Source: Methylorubrum salsuginis (GTDB lineage Bacteria; Pseudomonadota; Alphaproteobacteria; Rhizobiales; Beijerinckiaceae). Taken from it: 64,000 bases of DNA. Positions within the stretch are counted from its first letter, which is position 1. Every line of letters begins with the position of its first letter. The notes below the pieces were generated by a model. That model ran no database searches and was not told where the DNA came from. It worked only from the letters and a program-made list of their open reading frames with translations. The position numbers and the translations under genes were made by a program. The DNA lies in contig NZ_FOSV01000018.1 in NCBI RefSeq assembly GCF_900114375.1, positions 1 to 64,000 on the forward strand, read 5' to 3'. Below are positions 1 to 9,131 of the stretch, in pieces.

Positions 1-311
1 AAGTCGGGCATCAGCCGGCCGGTCAGCCAGATCAGTTCGATGTTGCGCTGGCTCTCGCGTTCGAGGCGGCGGCTCGACGGAACGCGGTTGAGGTAGCCGT
101 ATACGTAAATCTTCAGCAGAGTCGCTGGATGGTAGGCTGGACGGCCCGTGGCCTCCGGTACCGCGCCCGCGAAGCCGAGCCGGCCCAGATCGAGCTCATC
201 GACGAACACTTCGACAAGGCGAACCGGATTGTCGGCGGTGATGTAGTCGTCCAGGCAGTCGGGAAGGAGCGTGATCTGCTGACGATCCTCGCCTGCGATG
301 AAGCGCTTCAT
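1..311 (-). CDS. IS1182-family transposase, N-terminal part (runs off the window)
   Basis: This is the first about 103 residues of a DDE transposase, read on the minus strand from ATG 309-311 and cut by the window edge. The translation begins MKRFIAGEDRQ and continues through DDYITADNPVR, VFVDELDLGRLGF, GRPAYHP and YGYLNRVPSSRRLERE to LTGRLMPDF. This run is characteristic of the N-terminal DUF772-type domain of IS1182/IS5-like transposases. The catalytic domain lies outside the window, so activity cannot be judged. It points away from the bcs operon. Family assignment is from recognition of conserved blocks. Confidence 0.85.
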   Translation of the reverse strand, partial: MKRFIAGEDRQQITLLPDCLDDYITADNPVRLVEVFVDELDLGRLGFAGAVPEATGRPAYHPATLLKIYVYGYLNRVPSSRRLERESQRNIELIWLTGRLMPD

Positions 312-655
312 CCCGACCTCCCCAGATCGGGATTTACTCTACCAGATCAGCACGTTTTCACACAGCCTGGTTAGGAAGCGGACCTTACAGAGCCCTAGCT
401 CATATTCTTCTCTGCCTTGCGGCAGCTTGACCATGCTGGCCACCGTGGGTTTACCATCTGCAATCTCCATGGGCGCTCAACCGATGCAGACGGGATGGCC
501 ACATCGCACTTGGTCGCACGTTTACCACTCGACCTAATCCCTTTGCTATTCGATCTAGCTCGCCGCGTTCGTGGATTGAGGGCTTCTTGGCAAGGACCCG
601 TTAAGGCCGCGGGCTCGATTTTCGGCGCGTCACGCAGGTCAGGTGGCGTTCCGAC
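312..655. other. Non-coding gap with the likely end of the IS1182 element
   Basis: No convincing gene is seen between the transposase start and bcsS. The string ttttcacacagcctgg at 355-370 resembles the terminal inverted repeat of IS1182-type elements, so the IS probably ends near here. The bases from about 375 to 640 are less GC-rich than the operon and would hold the bcs promoter, but no clear promoter boxes were picked out. Confidence 0.4.
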
Positions 656-1399
656 ATGCATTCTTCAGTTCTCGGCTGTGCCGCGGCGATGGCCGTCGGC
701 GCGAGCGGTGCCGCGTGCGCGGCCGATTGGTACACCGGGGCGGTCACGCCCGCGGAGCGCGACGCCTGGATCGTGGCGGTCGATGCCTCCGCCACGCTGT
801 CCTCGCAGGGCTCGCAGTTCGCGTCCGCCACGCTGACGGCGGCTCCGCGGGACGACCTCACGGTCAGCGGGCCGCGGGTGCGCCTCGACGGGCTGATCGG
901 CTCGTACCGGGCCGGCAGCGGGGGCACGAATAACGCGCTCGGCGACCAGGCCGAGATCGCCGCCATGGCGGGCTATGCCTGGGCGAGCCGGGACGCCGTG
1001 CTGTCCGGCTTCGTCGGGCTGAACCTGCGCCGCAACGCCCTGTCGCGGTTCGATGCGGACACGCCGTCCGAGACGGTCGCGGTCGGGCTCAAGGCCGCGC
1101 TCGACTACTACGCCCAGCCGACCGCCTTCACGATGATCCACGCGACCGGCACCTACTCCACCGCGTTCAACGCCTATTACGGCCGCCTGCGCGGCGGCAT
1201 CGCGGCGTTTGCCGGCGGGTACGTCGGGCCGGAATTCGCGCTTCTGGGCGACGACTATTACCGCCAGTGGCGCGCCGGCGTGCACTTGTCGGGCCTGACC
1301 TTCGGGGCGATGCAGCTCGGCCTGTCGGCGGGCTACCTCCACGACCACGCCCGCAAAGGCGGCCTCTACACCACTGTCGATCTGCGGACGGGCTTCTGA
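656..1399 (+). CDS. bcsS: Cellulose biosynthesis protein BcsS
   Basis: A 247-residue exported protein. It starts at ATG 656 with an AGGTGG ribosome-binding stretch about 9 bases upstream, and has a signal peptide ending near AACAADWYTG. The rest is a series of amphipathic strands (for example LDGLIGSYRAG, AMAGYAWASRDAVLSGFVG, LRGGIAAFAGGYVGPEF) and ends LYTTVDLRTGF with a terminal Phe, as expected of an outer-membrane beta-barrel. This matches the BcsS family found beside alphaproteobacterial bcs genes. Its role is not well known; a place in outer-membrane export of cellulose is inferred. Its TGA overlaps the bcsA ATG (TGATG), so it is the first gene of the operon. Confidence 0.75.
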   Translation: MHSSVLGCAAAMAVGASGAACAADWYTGAVTPAERDAWIVAVDASATLSSQGSQFASATLTAAPRDDLTVSGPRVRLDGLIGSYRAGSGGTNNALGDQAEIAAMAGYAWASRDAVLSGFVGLNLRRNALSRFDADTPSETVAVGLKAALDYYAQPTAFTMIHATGTYSTAFNAYYGRLRGGIAAFAGGYVGPEFALLGDDYYRQWRAGVHLSGLTFGAMQLGLSAGYLHDHARKGGLYTTVDLRTGF

Positions 1400-4038
1400 T
1401 GGCCACCCCCGCCTCGACGGCGCCGCGCCGCAACCTCGCCCTCACCTGGGCGGCCTGGGGCGTCAGCGCGGCCCTGGCGCTCGCCCTCGTGGCCCAGCCA
1501 GTGGCATCGAACGCCCAGCTCGCCCTCTTCGCGGCGGCCTGCGGCGGCATGCTGGCGCTGTGGCTACTGTGCCCGCCCCGCGGCCTGCCCCGGATGGCCT
1601 TCATCGCGCTGGCGATGCTGGTGGTCGGACGCTACCTCTACTGGCGGCTCGCCGGCACGCTGCCCGCCCTCGACGACCCGGTGGGCCTCGGTCTCGGGCT
1701 CGTGCTGCTGGCGGCCGAACTCTACTGCGTGCTGATCCTTACGGTCAGCCTGATCGTCAACGCCGACCCGCTGGAGCGCCCGGCGGCGACGCTCCTGCCG
1801 GAGGCGGCCCTTCCCACCGTCGATGTCTTCGTCCCGAGCTACAACGAACCCGCCGACATCCTCGCGTTGACGCTCGCCGCCGCCCGCCAGCTCGAGTACC
1901 CAGCAGAGCGCGTTACGGTTTGGCTGCTCGACGACGGCGGCACCGACCAGAAATGCGCCGACCCCGATCCGGCCCGCGCCGCCGCCGCGCGGGAGCGCCG
2001 GGCGAGCCTCCAGACTCTCTGCGCCGATCTGGGTGTCCGCTACCTCGCGCGGCAAAGAAACGAGCACGCCAAGGCCGGCAACCTCAATGCGGGGCTGGCC
2101 GCCGCGACCGGTGAGCTGGTGCTGGTACTCGACGCCGATCACGCGCCGTTCCGCCCATTCCTGCGCGAGACGGTCGGGCTGTTTTCGGCCGACCCCAAGC
2201 TGTTCCTCGTCCAGACCCCGCACGTCTTCCTCAACCCGGACCCGATCGAACGGAACCTGCGCACCTTCGGCCGGATGCCGTCCGAGAACGAGATGTTCTA
2301 CGGGCTGACCCAGCGCGGCCTCGACAAGTGGAACGCCTCGTTCTTCTGCGGCTCGGCGGCCCTGTTGCGGCGCTCTGCGCTGGATGAGGTCGGCGGCTTC
2401 TCCGGCGTCACCATCACCGAGGATTGCGAGACCGCCTTCGAGCTGCATGCGCGCGGCTGGACCAGCGCCTTTGTCGACAAGCCGCTCATCGCCGGCCTGC
2501 AGCCCGACACCTTCGCCGACTTCATCGGCCAGCGCGCCCGCTGGTGCCAGGGCATGTTCCAGATCCTCATCCTCAAGAACCCGCTGACGAAGCCGGGCCT
2601 CGGGGCGATCCAGCGCCTGTCCTACCTGTCGAGCATGGCGTTCTGGTTCTTTCCCCTGCCGCGCCTGATCTTCATGCTGGCGCCGCTGCTGCACATCTTC
2701 TTCGACGTGAAGATCTTTGTCGCCTCGATCGACGAGGCCGTGGCCTTCACGGCGACCTACGTCGTCGCCAACATGATGATGCAGAACTACCTCTACGGCC
2801 GCCTGCGCTGGCCGTGGGTGTCGGAACTCTACGAATACGTCCAGGGCGTCTACCTGATCCGCTCCATCGCCTCGGTGCTAATCTCGCCGCGGAAACCCCA
2901 TTTCAACGTGACGAACAAGGGCGCCGGCCTCGACGGCGACCGCCTCTCTTCGCTCGCCGGTCCGTACTTCGCGATCTTCGGCCTGCTCGCGGCGGGCTGC
3001 GCCACGGCGGCGTGGCGCTACCTCTACGAGCCCGGCGTCACCAGCCTGATGCTCGTGGTCGGCCTGTGGTGCCTGTTCAACCTCGTCATCGCGGGCGCCG
3101 CTCTCGGCGTCGTCGCCGAGCGGCGCCGGAGCGAAACCCATGCGAGCCTGCCGACCGCCCGGTGCGCCCGGCTCGACCTCGGGGGCGAGGTGATAGCGGT
3201 CACGGTCGAGCGGGCGGCCGCCGAGACCTGCCTCCTGCGCCGCCGCGACGGCGCCGCCTGGGGCGCCCGCGCGCCGGCCTCCGGCATCCTGACGCTCAAA
3301 CCCGTCCCCGGCCGCCCGGTGCCCGCGCCCCTCACCGTCGCCTGCCCGAGCGGCACGGGGGATCGCCTCACCGTGACGGTCGAGGCGCTGACGCCCGCCG
3401 CCGCCTTCACCCTGGCCGACCTGATCTACGGCGATCCGGCGCCGCTGCGCGCCTTCCTCGCCGGCCGTCGCCGGCACGAGAACCTGCTGACGGGTTCGCT
3501 TCGGCTGCTCGGCTGGGGCCTCACCGAGCCGGTCCGCGCCGCCGCCTACGCCGTCGCGGCCCTGCGCCACCGGACGGCGGACGCCCTCCCGCTCGCCCCC
3601 GCAGCGGCACCCGCCGAAGTCCTGGTCGCGGAGCGCGAGACGCCGCAAGCGCCGGCCCCCGCGACCCTGCCGGTCGAGCCGCACATCGCCCCCCATGCGA
3701 TCCGCCAGGCCGATGCGACGGCCGCACCGCCCGTGCCCTTCACGGCCGAGGCGTGGCGCGAGGCGGTCGAGGCCCTGAGCAAGCAGGAGGCCCTCCCGGC
3801 CGGCATGGTCGTCACCGGGTTCGAGCCGGCGGAATGGCGGGCCTGCATCGCCGCGCTCGCCGCCGCCGAGCGCAGGATCGAGGCGGGCCGGCACACCTCC
3901 GCGACGGCGAGCCCCGCCGCCGCCATCCTCACCGTGCCGGACGCCCACCCCGTGCCGGAAGCCCACCCCACGCCGGAGCTGCCGAGCGAGCGGCGCGATC
4001 CGGCCTCCCGCGGCGCCGCCATGCGGCGGGTCGCCTGA
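1399..4038 (+). CDS. bcsA: Cellulose synthase catalytic subunit BcsA, with a degenerate PilZ region
   Basis: An 879-residue inner-membrane family-2 glycosyltransferase that polymerises UDP-glucose into beta-1,4-glucan and threads it through its own membrane channel. The start at 1399 overlaps the bcsS stop; an in-frame GTG upstream would lie inside bcsS. Paired N-terminal membrane helices precede the GT domain. The GT domain shows LLDDGGTDQK (about 175-184), DADHAP (about 245), FFCGSAA (about 315), TEDCETAFE (about 340) and the QRARW motif (about 378). Further helices follow, then a C-terminal region with ADLIYGDPAPLR as in other BcsA proteins. Where the PilZ RxxxR should be (about 573-583) the sequence reads ERRRSETHASL, and no [D/N]xSxxG follows, so c-di-GMP binding looks lost. 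The long C-terminal Ala/Pro-rich tail is unusual. Confidence 0.93.
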   Translation: MATPASTAPRRNLALTWAAWGVSAALALALVAQPVASNAQLALFAAACGGMLALWLLCPPRGLPRMAFIALAMLVVGRYLYWRLAGTLPALDDPVGLGLGLVLLAAELYCVLILTVSLIVNADPLERPAATLLPEAALPTVDVFVPSYNEPADILALTLAAARQLEYPAERVTVWLLDDGGTDQKCADPDPARAAAARERRASLQTLCADLGVRYLARQRNEHAKAGNLNAGLAAATGELVLVLDADHAPFRPFLRETVGLFSADPKLFLVQTPHVFLNPDPIERNLRTFGRMPSENEMFYGLTQRGLDKWNASFFCGSAALLRRSALDEVGGFSGVTITEDCETAFELHARGWTSAFVDKPLIAGLQPDTFADFIGQRARWCQGMFQILILKNPLTKPGLGAIQRLSYLSSMAFWFFPLPRLIFMLAPLLHIFFDVKIFVASIDEAVAFTATYVVANMMMQNYLYGRLRWPWVSELYEYVQGVYLIRSIASVLISPRKPHFNVTNKGAGLDGDRLSSLAGPYFAIFGLLAAGCATAAWRYLYEPGVTSLMLVVGLWCLFNLVIAGAALGVVAERRRSETHASLPTARCARLDLGGEVIAVTVERAAAETCLLRRRDGAAWGARAPASGILTLKPVPGRPVPAPLTVACPSGTGDRLTVTVEALTPAAAFTLADLIYGDPAPLRAFLAGRRRHENLLTGSLRLLGWGLTEPVRAAAYAVAALRHRTADALPLAPAAAPAEVLVAERETPQAPAPATLPVEPHIAPHAIRQADATAAPPVPFTAEAWREAVEALSKQEALPAGMVVTGFEPAEWRACIAALAAAERRIEAGRHTSATASPAAAILTVPDAHPVPEAHPTPELPSERRDPASRGAAMRRVA

Positions 4039-4039
4039 G

Positions 4040-6268
4040 ATGTCCGCGATGCGCTTTGCCCTTCCCCTCGTCCTCGCCCTGCTCGGCGGCACCGCCGCCG
4101 CCGCGCAGAGCTTTTCGGGCTACGGCCCGGCCCGGCCGATGCTGCTGCCGCAGGCCCCCGGCCGGGAGGCCGCGGCCGAAGCCCCCACCCGTTCGGCGCC
4201 CGTTTTGCGCCGGCCGGGCTCGGTCGCCGCCTCCCTGCGGCTCGCGGGCGAGAACGGCGCGGTCACGCTCCCGCTCACCGTGACGGAGGCCGAGGCGCGC
4301 GCCGGCGGGCGCTTCCAACTCGGCTACCTCTCGGCGATTTCGGTGCTGCCCGAGGCTTCGACCCTGACGGTCTCGATCAACGGCACCGAGATCGGCGGGG
4401 TCGCCATCGACGGCGCCCGCGAGCCGCGCAATGTCGCCTTCGACGTGCCGCCGGGGCTCCTCGCCCGCGGCGTCAACGCGGTGCGGGTAGGCGTGGTCCA
4501 GCGCCACCGGGTCGATTGCTCGGTCGCCGCCACCTACGAGCTGTGGACCCAGATCGACCGAGACACCACCGGCTTCCTCCCCGCCGCCGAGGTTTTGCCC
4601 GGCCTCGACGATCTCGCAGCCTTCCCCCTCGCGGCCGACGGCGCCATGCCGATCCGCCTGATCCAGGCCGGAGGGCGCCTCTCCGCCCGCGGGGTCGAGC
4701 ACCTGCTCGCTGCATTGCAGGCGACGGTGCTCGCCGGGCGCTTCGGCCAGCCGCGGGCGCAGTTCGTCACGAATACGGACGGCGACGGTCTCGCGCTGGC
4801 GGCGGCCCCCGCGGGCGAACTCGCGGAAAAGATCGATCTGTCGAGCCTCGGGGCCGTCACCGGGCCGGTGCTGGCGCTGCTGCCCGCTGCGAACGGACGC
4901 GCCGCGACCCTCGTCGCCACCGGCCGCGACGAGGCGGAAGTCGATGCGGCACTAGTCGAACTCGCCCGCCGCCGCGTGGCAGCGCCGCCCGGCACCCCGG
5001 CGGGCCTGCGCGCGCTCGCGGAAGCCGAGGGCCGCCCGGTCGAGGGCGGCGTCGCCCTGACGCTCGCCGATCTCGGTTTCGCCGACCAGCGCGTCAGCGC
5101 CCGCAGTCACCGCATCGAGTTCGACCTCGCGCTGCCCCATGACATCCTGGCGGCCGATTACGACCGGCTGACGCTCGATCTCGACGGCGCCTACGCGGCC
5201 GGGCTCGACCCGGAGGCCCGCATCAGCGTCGAGATCAACGGGGCCAGCGCCGGCAGCACGCCGCTGGCCAAGCCGCGGGGTGAGAGCTTTGCCCGCCGTA
5301 CGGTCCTGCTGCCGCTGCGGCTGCTGCGGCCCGGCCTCAACCACGTGACGATCCTGGCCGAGCTGCCGCGGGCGCAGGACGCCGCCTGCACAGACCACGC
5401 CGTTGCGCCCGAGCGGCTGCGTCTCGCGGCGAGCACGCGGCTCACGATCCCGCCGCTGGCGCGGATCGCCCGCCAGCCCGAACTCGCCGCCTCGCTGGAG
5501 GCCGGCTTCCCCTACGCGGAGGGCGCGCGCCGCCCGACGCTCGCGGTTCCGGCCCCCGACCGCGACAGCATGGCCGCCGCCGCAACCGTCGCGGCCCGGC
5601 TCGCGGTGGCGGCGGGGCGGCCGATCCCCTTCGCCTTCGCGGCCGGGCGCGGCAGTGCCGAGGGCCCGACCGTGATGGTCGCCCCGGCCCGCCTGCTCGA
5701 TCCGGCCACCGTCACGGCCGCTGGTCTCGATCCGCAGGCCCTGCGCGAGGCCTGGACCGGCCGCGAGGCCATGGCGGCCGCCGCGGCCACCCCCGCCGCC
5801 CGCCGCCGGGCGCTGCGCCAGGACGGCATCGCCGCCTGCCGCGCGCCGCGCCCGGCCGCGCCGGAGGCGCCCGCCGAGGCGGCGCCCGATCTCGGCGGCG
5901 CCTCCGCGGTGCTGGCGCAGGCGGTGACCGGCCCGCAAACCGACGACCTCCTCACCCTCGTCACGGCGCCGAGCCCCGCGGCACTCCGCGACGCGGTCGA
6001 TTGCCTCGTCCATCCGCGGGTCTGGAGCCGGCCGCAGGGACGGCTCGCCATGCTCTCGGCCGCCGACGGCACCGTCGTCGTGCGGCCCGCCGAGGCGCCG
6101 CGCTACGTGCCGACCGCACCACCCTCGCTCGCCAACCTCCGCCGCGTGCTGGCCGGATGGCTCTCGCTCAACGCCGGCTTCTACGGGCTCGCCGCCCTCC
6201 TCGTCGCCGCCTGCCTCGCCGGCTTTTCGCGCCTCCTCGTGCGCCAGCTCGGCCGGAGGTCGTCATGA
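4040..6268 (+). CDS. bcsB: Cellulose synthase periplasmic subunit BcsB
   Basis: A 742-residue periplasmic protein with an N-terminal signal peptide (MRFALPLVLALLGGTAAAAQ) and a single C-terminal anchor helix (LNAGFYGLAALLVAACLAGF) followed by a basic tail. BcsB sits next to BcsA, supplies the anchor needed for catalysis, and guides the glucan across the periplasm through carbohydrate-binding and flavodoxin-like domains. Typical BcsB stretches such as LTVSINGTEIG and GVNAVRVGVVQRHRVDC are present. It starts one base after the bcsA stop and overlaps the bcsZ start (ATGA), so translation is probably coupled. Confidence 0.92.
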   Translation: MSAMRFALPLVLALLGGTAAAAQSFSGYGPARPMLLPQAPGREAAAEAPTRSAPVLRRPGSVAASLRLAGENGAVTLPLTVTEAEARAGGRFQLGYLSAISVLPEASTLTVSINGTEIGGVAIDGAREPRNVAFDVPPGLLARGVNAVRVGVVQRHRVDCSVAATYELWTQIDRDTTGFLPAAEVLPGLDDLAAFPLAADGAMPIRLIQAGGRLSARGVEHLLAALQATVLAGRFGQPRAQFVTNTDGDGLALAAAPAGELAEKIDLSSLGAVTGPVLALLPAANGRAATLVATGRDEAEVDAALVELARRRVAAPPGTPAGLRALAEAEGRPVEGGVALTLADLGFADQRVSARSHRIEFDLALPHDILAADYDRLTLDLDGAYAAGLDPEARISVEINGASAGSTPLAKPRGESFARRTVLLPLRLLRPGLNHVTILAELPRAQDAACTDHAVAPERLRLAASTRLTIPPLARIARQPELAASLEAGFPYAEGARRPTLAVPAPDRDSMAAAATVAARLAVAAGRPIPFAFAAGRGSAEGPTVMVAPARLLDPATVTAAGLDPQALREAWTGREAMAAAAATPAARRRALRQDGIAACRAPRPAAPEAPAEAAPDLGGASAVLAQAVTGPQTDDLLTLVTAPSPAALRDAVDCLVHPRVWSRPQGRLAMLSAADGTVVVRPAEAPRYVPTAPPSLANLRRVLAGWLSLNAGFYGLAALLVAACLAGFSRLLVRQLGRRSS

Positions 6269-7335
6269 GATTCTTTGTGACCTTTGCGCTGATGCTGGCC
6301 CTCGCCGCGCATCATCCGGCCCGTGCCGAGCCGGCCGTCGCCTTCGCCGGCTCGCTCGCCGGTCAGGACGGCTGGCGCGCCTATCGCGAGCGCTTCGTCA
6401 CCCCGCAGGGGCGCGTGGTCGATACCGGCAACGGCGGCATCAGCCATTCGGAGGGCCAGGGCTACGGCATGCTGCTCGCCGTCGCCGCCGACGACCGCGC
6501 GACCTTTGAGCGGATCTGGACCTGGACGCGGGCCAACCTGATGGTGCGCGACGACCAGTTGCTCGCGTGGCGCTGGGAGCCCGAGCGGCGCCCGGCGGTG
6601 GCCGACCTGAACAACGCCTCCGATGGCGACCTCCTCGTCGCCTGGGCCCTGGCCGAGGCGGTGCAGGCCTGGGGCGAGCCCTCCCACCGGGTCGCGGGCC
6701 GCCGCATCGCGGTCGAACTCGGCCGCAAGCAGATCCTGCCGCGCGCTGCGCAGGGGCCGCTGCTGCTGCCGGGGATGTCCGGCTTCTCCGCCGAGGAGCG
6801 GGCCGACGGCCCCGTGGTCAACCTGTCCTACTGGGTGTTTCCGGCCTTCGATCGCGTCACCGGGCTCGCCCCGGAATTCGACTGGGCCGGGCTTGCGCGC
6901 AGCGGACGGCGCCTGATCGCCGCCGCGCGATTCGGGCCGGCGCGGCTGCCGAGCGACTGGGTCTCGCTCGCCGGTCCCGCCCCGCGCCCGGCCGACGGGT
7001 TTCCGGCGCAGTTCTCCTACAACGCGATCCGCATCCCGCTCTATCTGGCGATGGCCGGCGTGACCGAGCCCGATCTCTACGCTCCCTTCCTGGCGCTGTG
7101 GGAGGGCAAGGCCGGGCCGGCGCTCGCCGACATCGCGGCGGGTGCGGTCAGCGACCGCCTCGTCGAGCCGGGCTACGCCGCGCTGCCCGCGCTCGCCGCC
7201 TGCGCCGCGCGCGGCACGCCGTTCCCGGCCGTGCTCCGCACCCCGCGGGCGGAGCAGAACTACTATCCCCTCACCCTGCACCTGCTGGCGCTCGCCGCAC
7301 TCCGCACGAGGTTTTCCGCATGCGCGCCGCGTTGA
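6265..7335 (+). CDS. bcsZ: Endo-beta-1,4-glucanase BcsZ (glycoside hydrolase family 8)
   Basis: A 356-residue periplasmic cellulase with a signal peptide ending near HHPARAEP. GH8 hallmarks are intact: the acid in HSEGQGYGM (Glu63), the base in NNASDGD (Asp120), then WVFPAFD and SYNAIRIPLYL. BcsZ trims or edits nascent glucan and is usual in bcs operons. The ATG at 6265 overlaps the bcsB TGA; an upstream in-frame extension into bcsB gives no signal peptide and was not used. The 3' end overlaps the next gene by 16 bases. Confidence 0.92.
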   Translation: MRFFVTFALMLALAAHHPARAEPAVAFAGSLAGQDGWRAYRERFVTPQGRVVDTGNGGISHSEGQGYGMLLAVAADDRATFERIWTWTRANLMVRDDQLLAWRWEPERRPAVADLNNASDGDLLVAWALAEAVQAWGEPSHRVAGRRIAVELGRKQILPRAAQGPLLLPGMSGFSAEERADGPVVNLSYWVFPAFDRVTGLAPEFDWAGLARSGRRLIAAARFGPARLPSDWVSLAGPAPRPADGFPAQFSYNAIRIPLYLAMAGVTEPDLYAPFLALWEGKAGPALADIAAGAVSDRLVEPGYAALPALAACAARGTPFPAVLRTPRAEQNYYPLTLHLLALAALRTRFSACAPR

Positions 7336-9131
7336 TTTGGGCGCCGATACTCGCGCTTACCGCCGCGGGCCTCGCGCCCGCCCTCGCGCAGCCCGCGGCC
7401 GACCGGCCCGACGAGACGGCGCTCCGCTACTACGCCGCGCAGAAGCAGGAGGCGCGCGTCGCCGCCGAGAGCGCGCGCCTGCGCCGCCAGCATCCGGGCT
7501 GGCAGCCCCCGGCCGACCTCTGGACCGCCGAGCCCGGCGGCGAGGACGAAGGCCCGCTCTGGGATCTCTTGGGCGCCGACCGTCTCACCGACCTACAAAC
7601 GGCGCTCGCCGAGCGCGCCCGCACCGAGCCCGGCTGGAAGCCCTCCGCCGCGCTGACCCGCGCGATAGTGCGCCGCGACTTGCGCCGCACCGTCCTGGCG
7701 CTCGCCAAGGCGGGGCGCTGGGCCGATCTCGCCGCCACCGTCGAGCGCCGCCGGGCCGAGGCCGAATCCGGCGACCTCGAACTGACGCTGGCGATCGCCG
7801 AAGCGCTCGGCCGCACCGAGCGCGCCCCGGAGGCCGTCGCTCTGCTGCGGCGGCTGATCGTTGGCGCCGAGGGCGAGGCCCGCCGCGCGGTGCTGCTGCG
7901 GGCGATGGCCTTCCTGCCGATGGCCGAGATCGACCGCCTCGCCGACCTCTCTTCGGCGGACGAGCGTGTCCCGATCCGCACCGACCTGACCCGCGGGCGC
8001 ATCGCGGCCGTGCTGCACGACGAGGCGGGTCAGACGGTGCCCCCCGACGACCTCGCGGCGTTCGAGACCTACGCCGAGGCGGCGGGCGATCCGAACCAGC
8101 CGGCCCTGGTGGCGTGGCTCGCGTTCAAGCGCCGCGATTTCCCGACCGCGCTGACATGGTTCAAGCGGGCGATGTCTCGGGGCGGCGACGCCATGGTGGC
8201 CCACGGCCTCGCCCACACCCTCGACCGGCTCGGCTACCGCCGCGAGGCCGAGGAGGTCGCCTATGTGTGGCGCGAGCCGCTGGTGAACAACACGCTGCTG
8301 TTCATCGACCTGCTGGAGGCCGACCTCACGCGAACGAACCCGCCGCCGATCGAGGCCGAGCGGCTCCGGCGCTACGCCCAGGTCGCTGCGTCCGTCGCCT
8401 CCGGCGAGGGGGCGCAGGCGCTGGCTTGGTACGCCTACAACAACTGCCAGTTCGACACCGCGCTCGGCTGGTTCCGGCGCGCGGTCGCGTGGTTCCCGAA
8501 GGAGGCCACCGTCTACGGCTACGCCCTGACCCTGCGGCGCCTGCACCAGGAGAAGGCGTTTCTCGACGTCGTGAACCGCTACGACGGCCTGTTTCCGAAG
8601 GTGGTCGATCTCCTGTTCCGCACCGGCGATCGCCCGACCCCGTGCGGGCCGCAACCGGAACACGCTCCGAAGCCGGCTTCCGCTTGGCTTGCCCTCGACG
8701 CCCGCGCCCCAGCCGGGCGCGTCCCCTCCGCCGAGGAGGCCGCCGCACCGGACGTCGCGCTCCCTAAGATCGCGCGCAGCCAGTTCCCGGTCGCGGTCGC
8801 GATGGAGAACGACCTGCGCGCCGCGCCCACCGGCCAGGCCGATCCGGCCCTTCCGGCGCAGAAGGTCTCCGCCCGGACGCCCACGATCGCCCGCCGCGTC
8901 CCCGGCGTCGGCCCGATGCCCTACGAGCGCTTCGGCTTCGCGCTGAAACCCGCCTGGAACGGCGAGGACGGCCCCAGCAGTCCGACCGCGGCCGAAAAGC
9001 CCGCACCCGTCGGCTCGCTCTGGTCGGACGAGCGCCTGAATGCCCCGCATGAGGCCGCCGGGCGAACCCTCGACGCCGACCGCACCGGCTCGATCCGCCG
9101 CCCGCCCGCCCGTCAGGAGAACCGCCCGTGA
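7320..9131 (+). CDS. TPR-type periplasmic protein of the cellulose operon (BcsC-like position, no beta-barrel)
   Basis: A 603-residue protein with a signal peptide (MRAALIWAPILALTAAG...PALAQ) and a helical-repeat body. Examples are the repeated VAWLAFKRRDFPTALTWFKRAM and ALAWYAYNNCQFDTALGWF units, typical of tetratricopeptide repeats. The last 150 residues are low-complexity and Pro/Ala-rich. BcsC normally has about 1200 residues: periplasmic TPRs plus a C-terminal outer-membrane porin. Here only a TPR-like portion is present and there is no porin, so this could be a scaffold whose pore is supplied by another protein such as BcsS. It overlaps bcsZ and bcsN, so it is firmly in the operon. The exact family was not recognised. 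Confidence 0.7.
   Translation: MRAALIWAPILALTAAGLAPALAQPAADRPDETALRYYAAQKQEARVAAESARLRRQHPGWQPPADLWTAEPGGEDEGPLWDLLGADRLTDLQTALAERARTEPGWKPSAALTRAIVRRDLRRTVLALAKAGRWADLAATVERRRAEAESGDLELTLAIAEALGRTERAPEAVALLRRLIVGAEGEARRAVLLRAMAFLPMAEIDRLADLSSADERVPIRTDLTRGRIAAVLHDEAGQTVPPDDLAAFETYAEAAGDPNQPALVAWLAFKRRDFPTALTWFKRAMSRGGDAMVAHGLAHTLDRLGYRREAEEVAYVWREPLVNNTLLFIDLLEADLTRTNPPPIEAERLRRYAQVAASVASGEGAQALAWYAYNNCQFDTALGWFRRAVAWFPKEATVYGYALTLRRLHQEKAFLDVVNRYDGLFPKVVDLLFRTGDRPTPCGPQPEHAPKPASAWLALDARAPAGRVPSAEEAAAPDVALPKIARSQFPVAVAMENDLRAAPTGQADPALPAQKVSARTPTIARRVPGVGPMPYERFGFALKPAWNGEDGPSSPTAAEKPAPVGSLWSDERLNAPHEAAGRTLDADRTGSIRRPPARQENRP

Noticed and set aside
2424..4283. 619-codon plus-strand open frame overlapping bcsA and bcsB
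   Set aside because: Arg/Pro/Ala-rich +1-frame shadow of bcsA.
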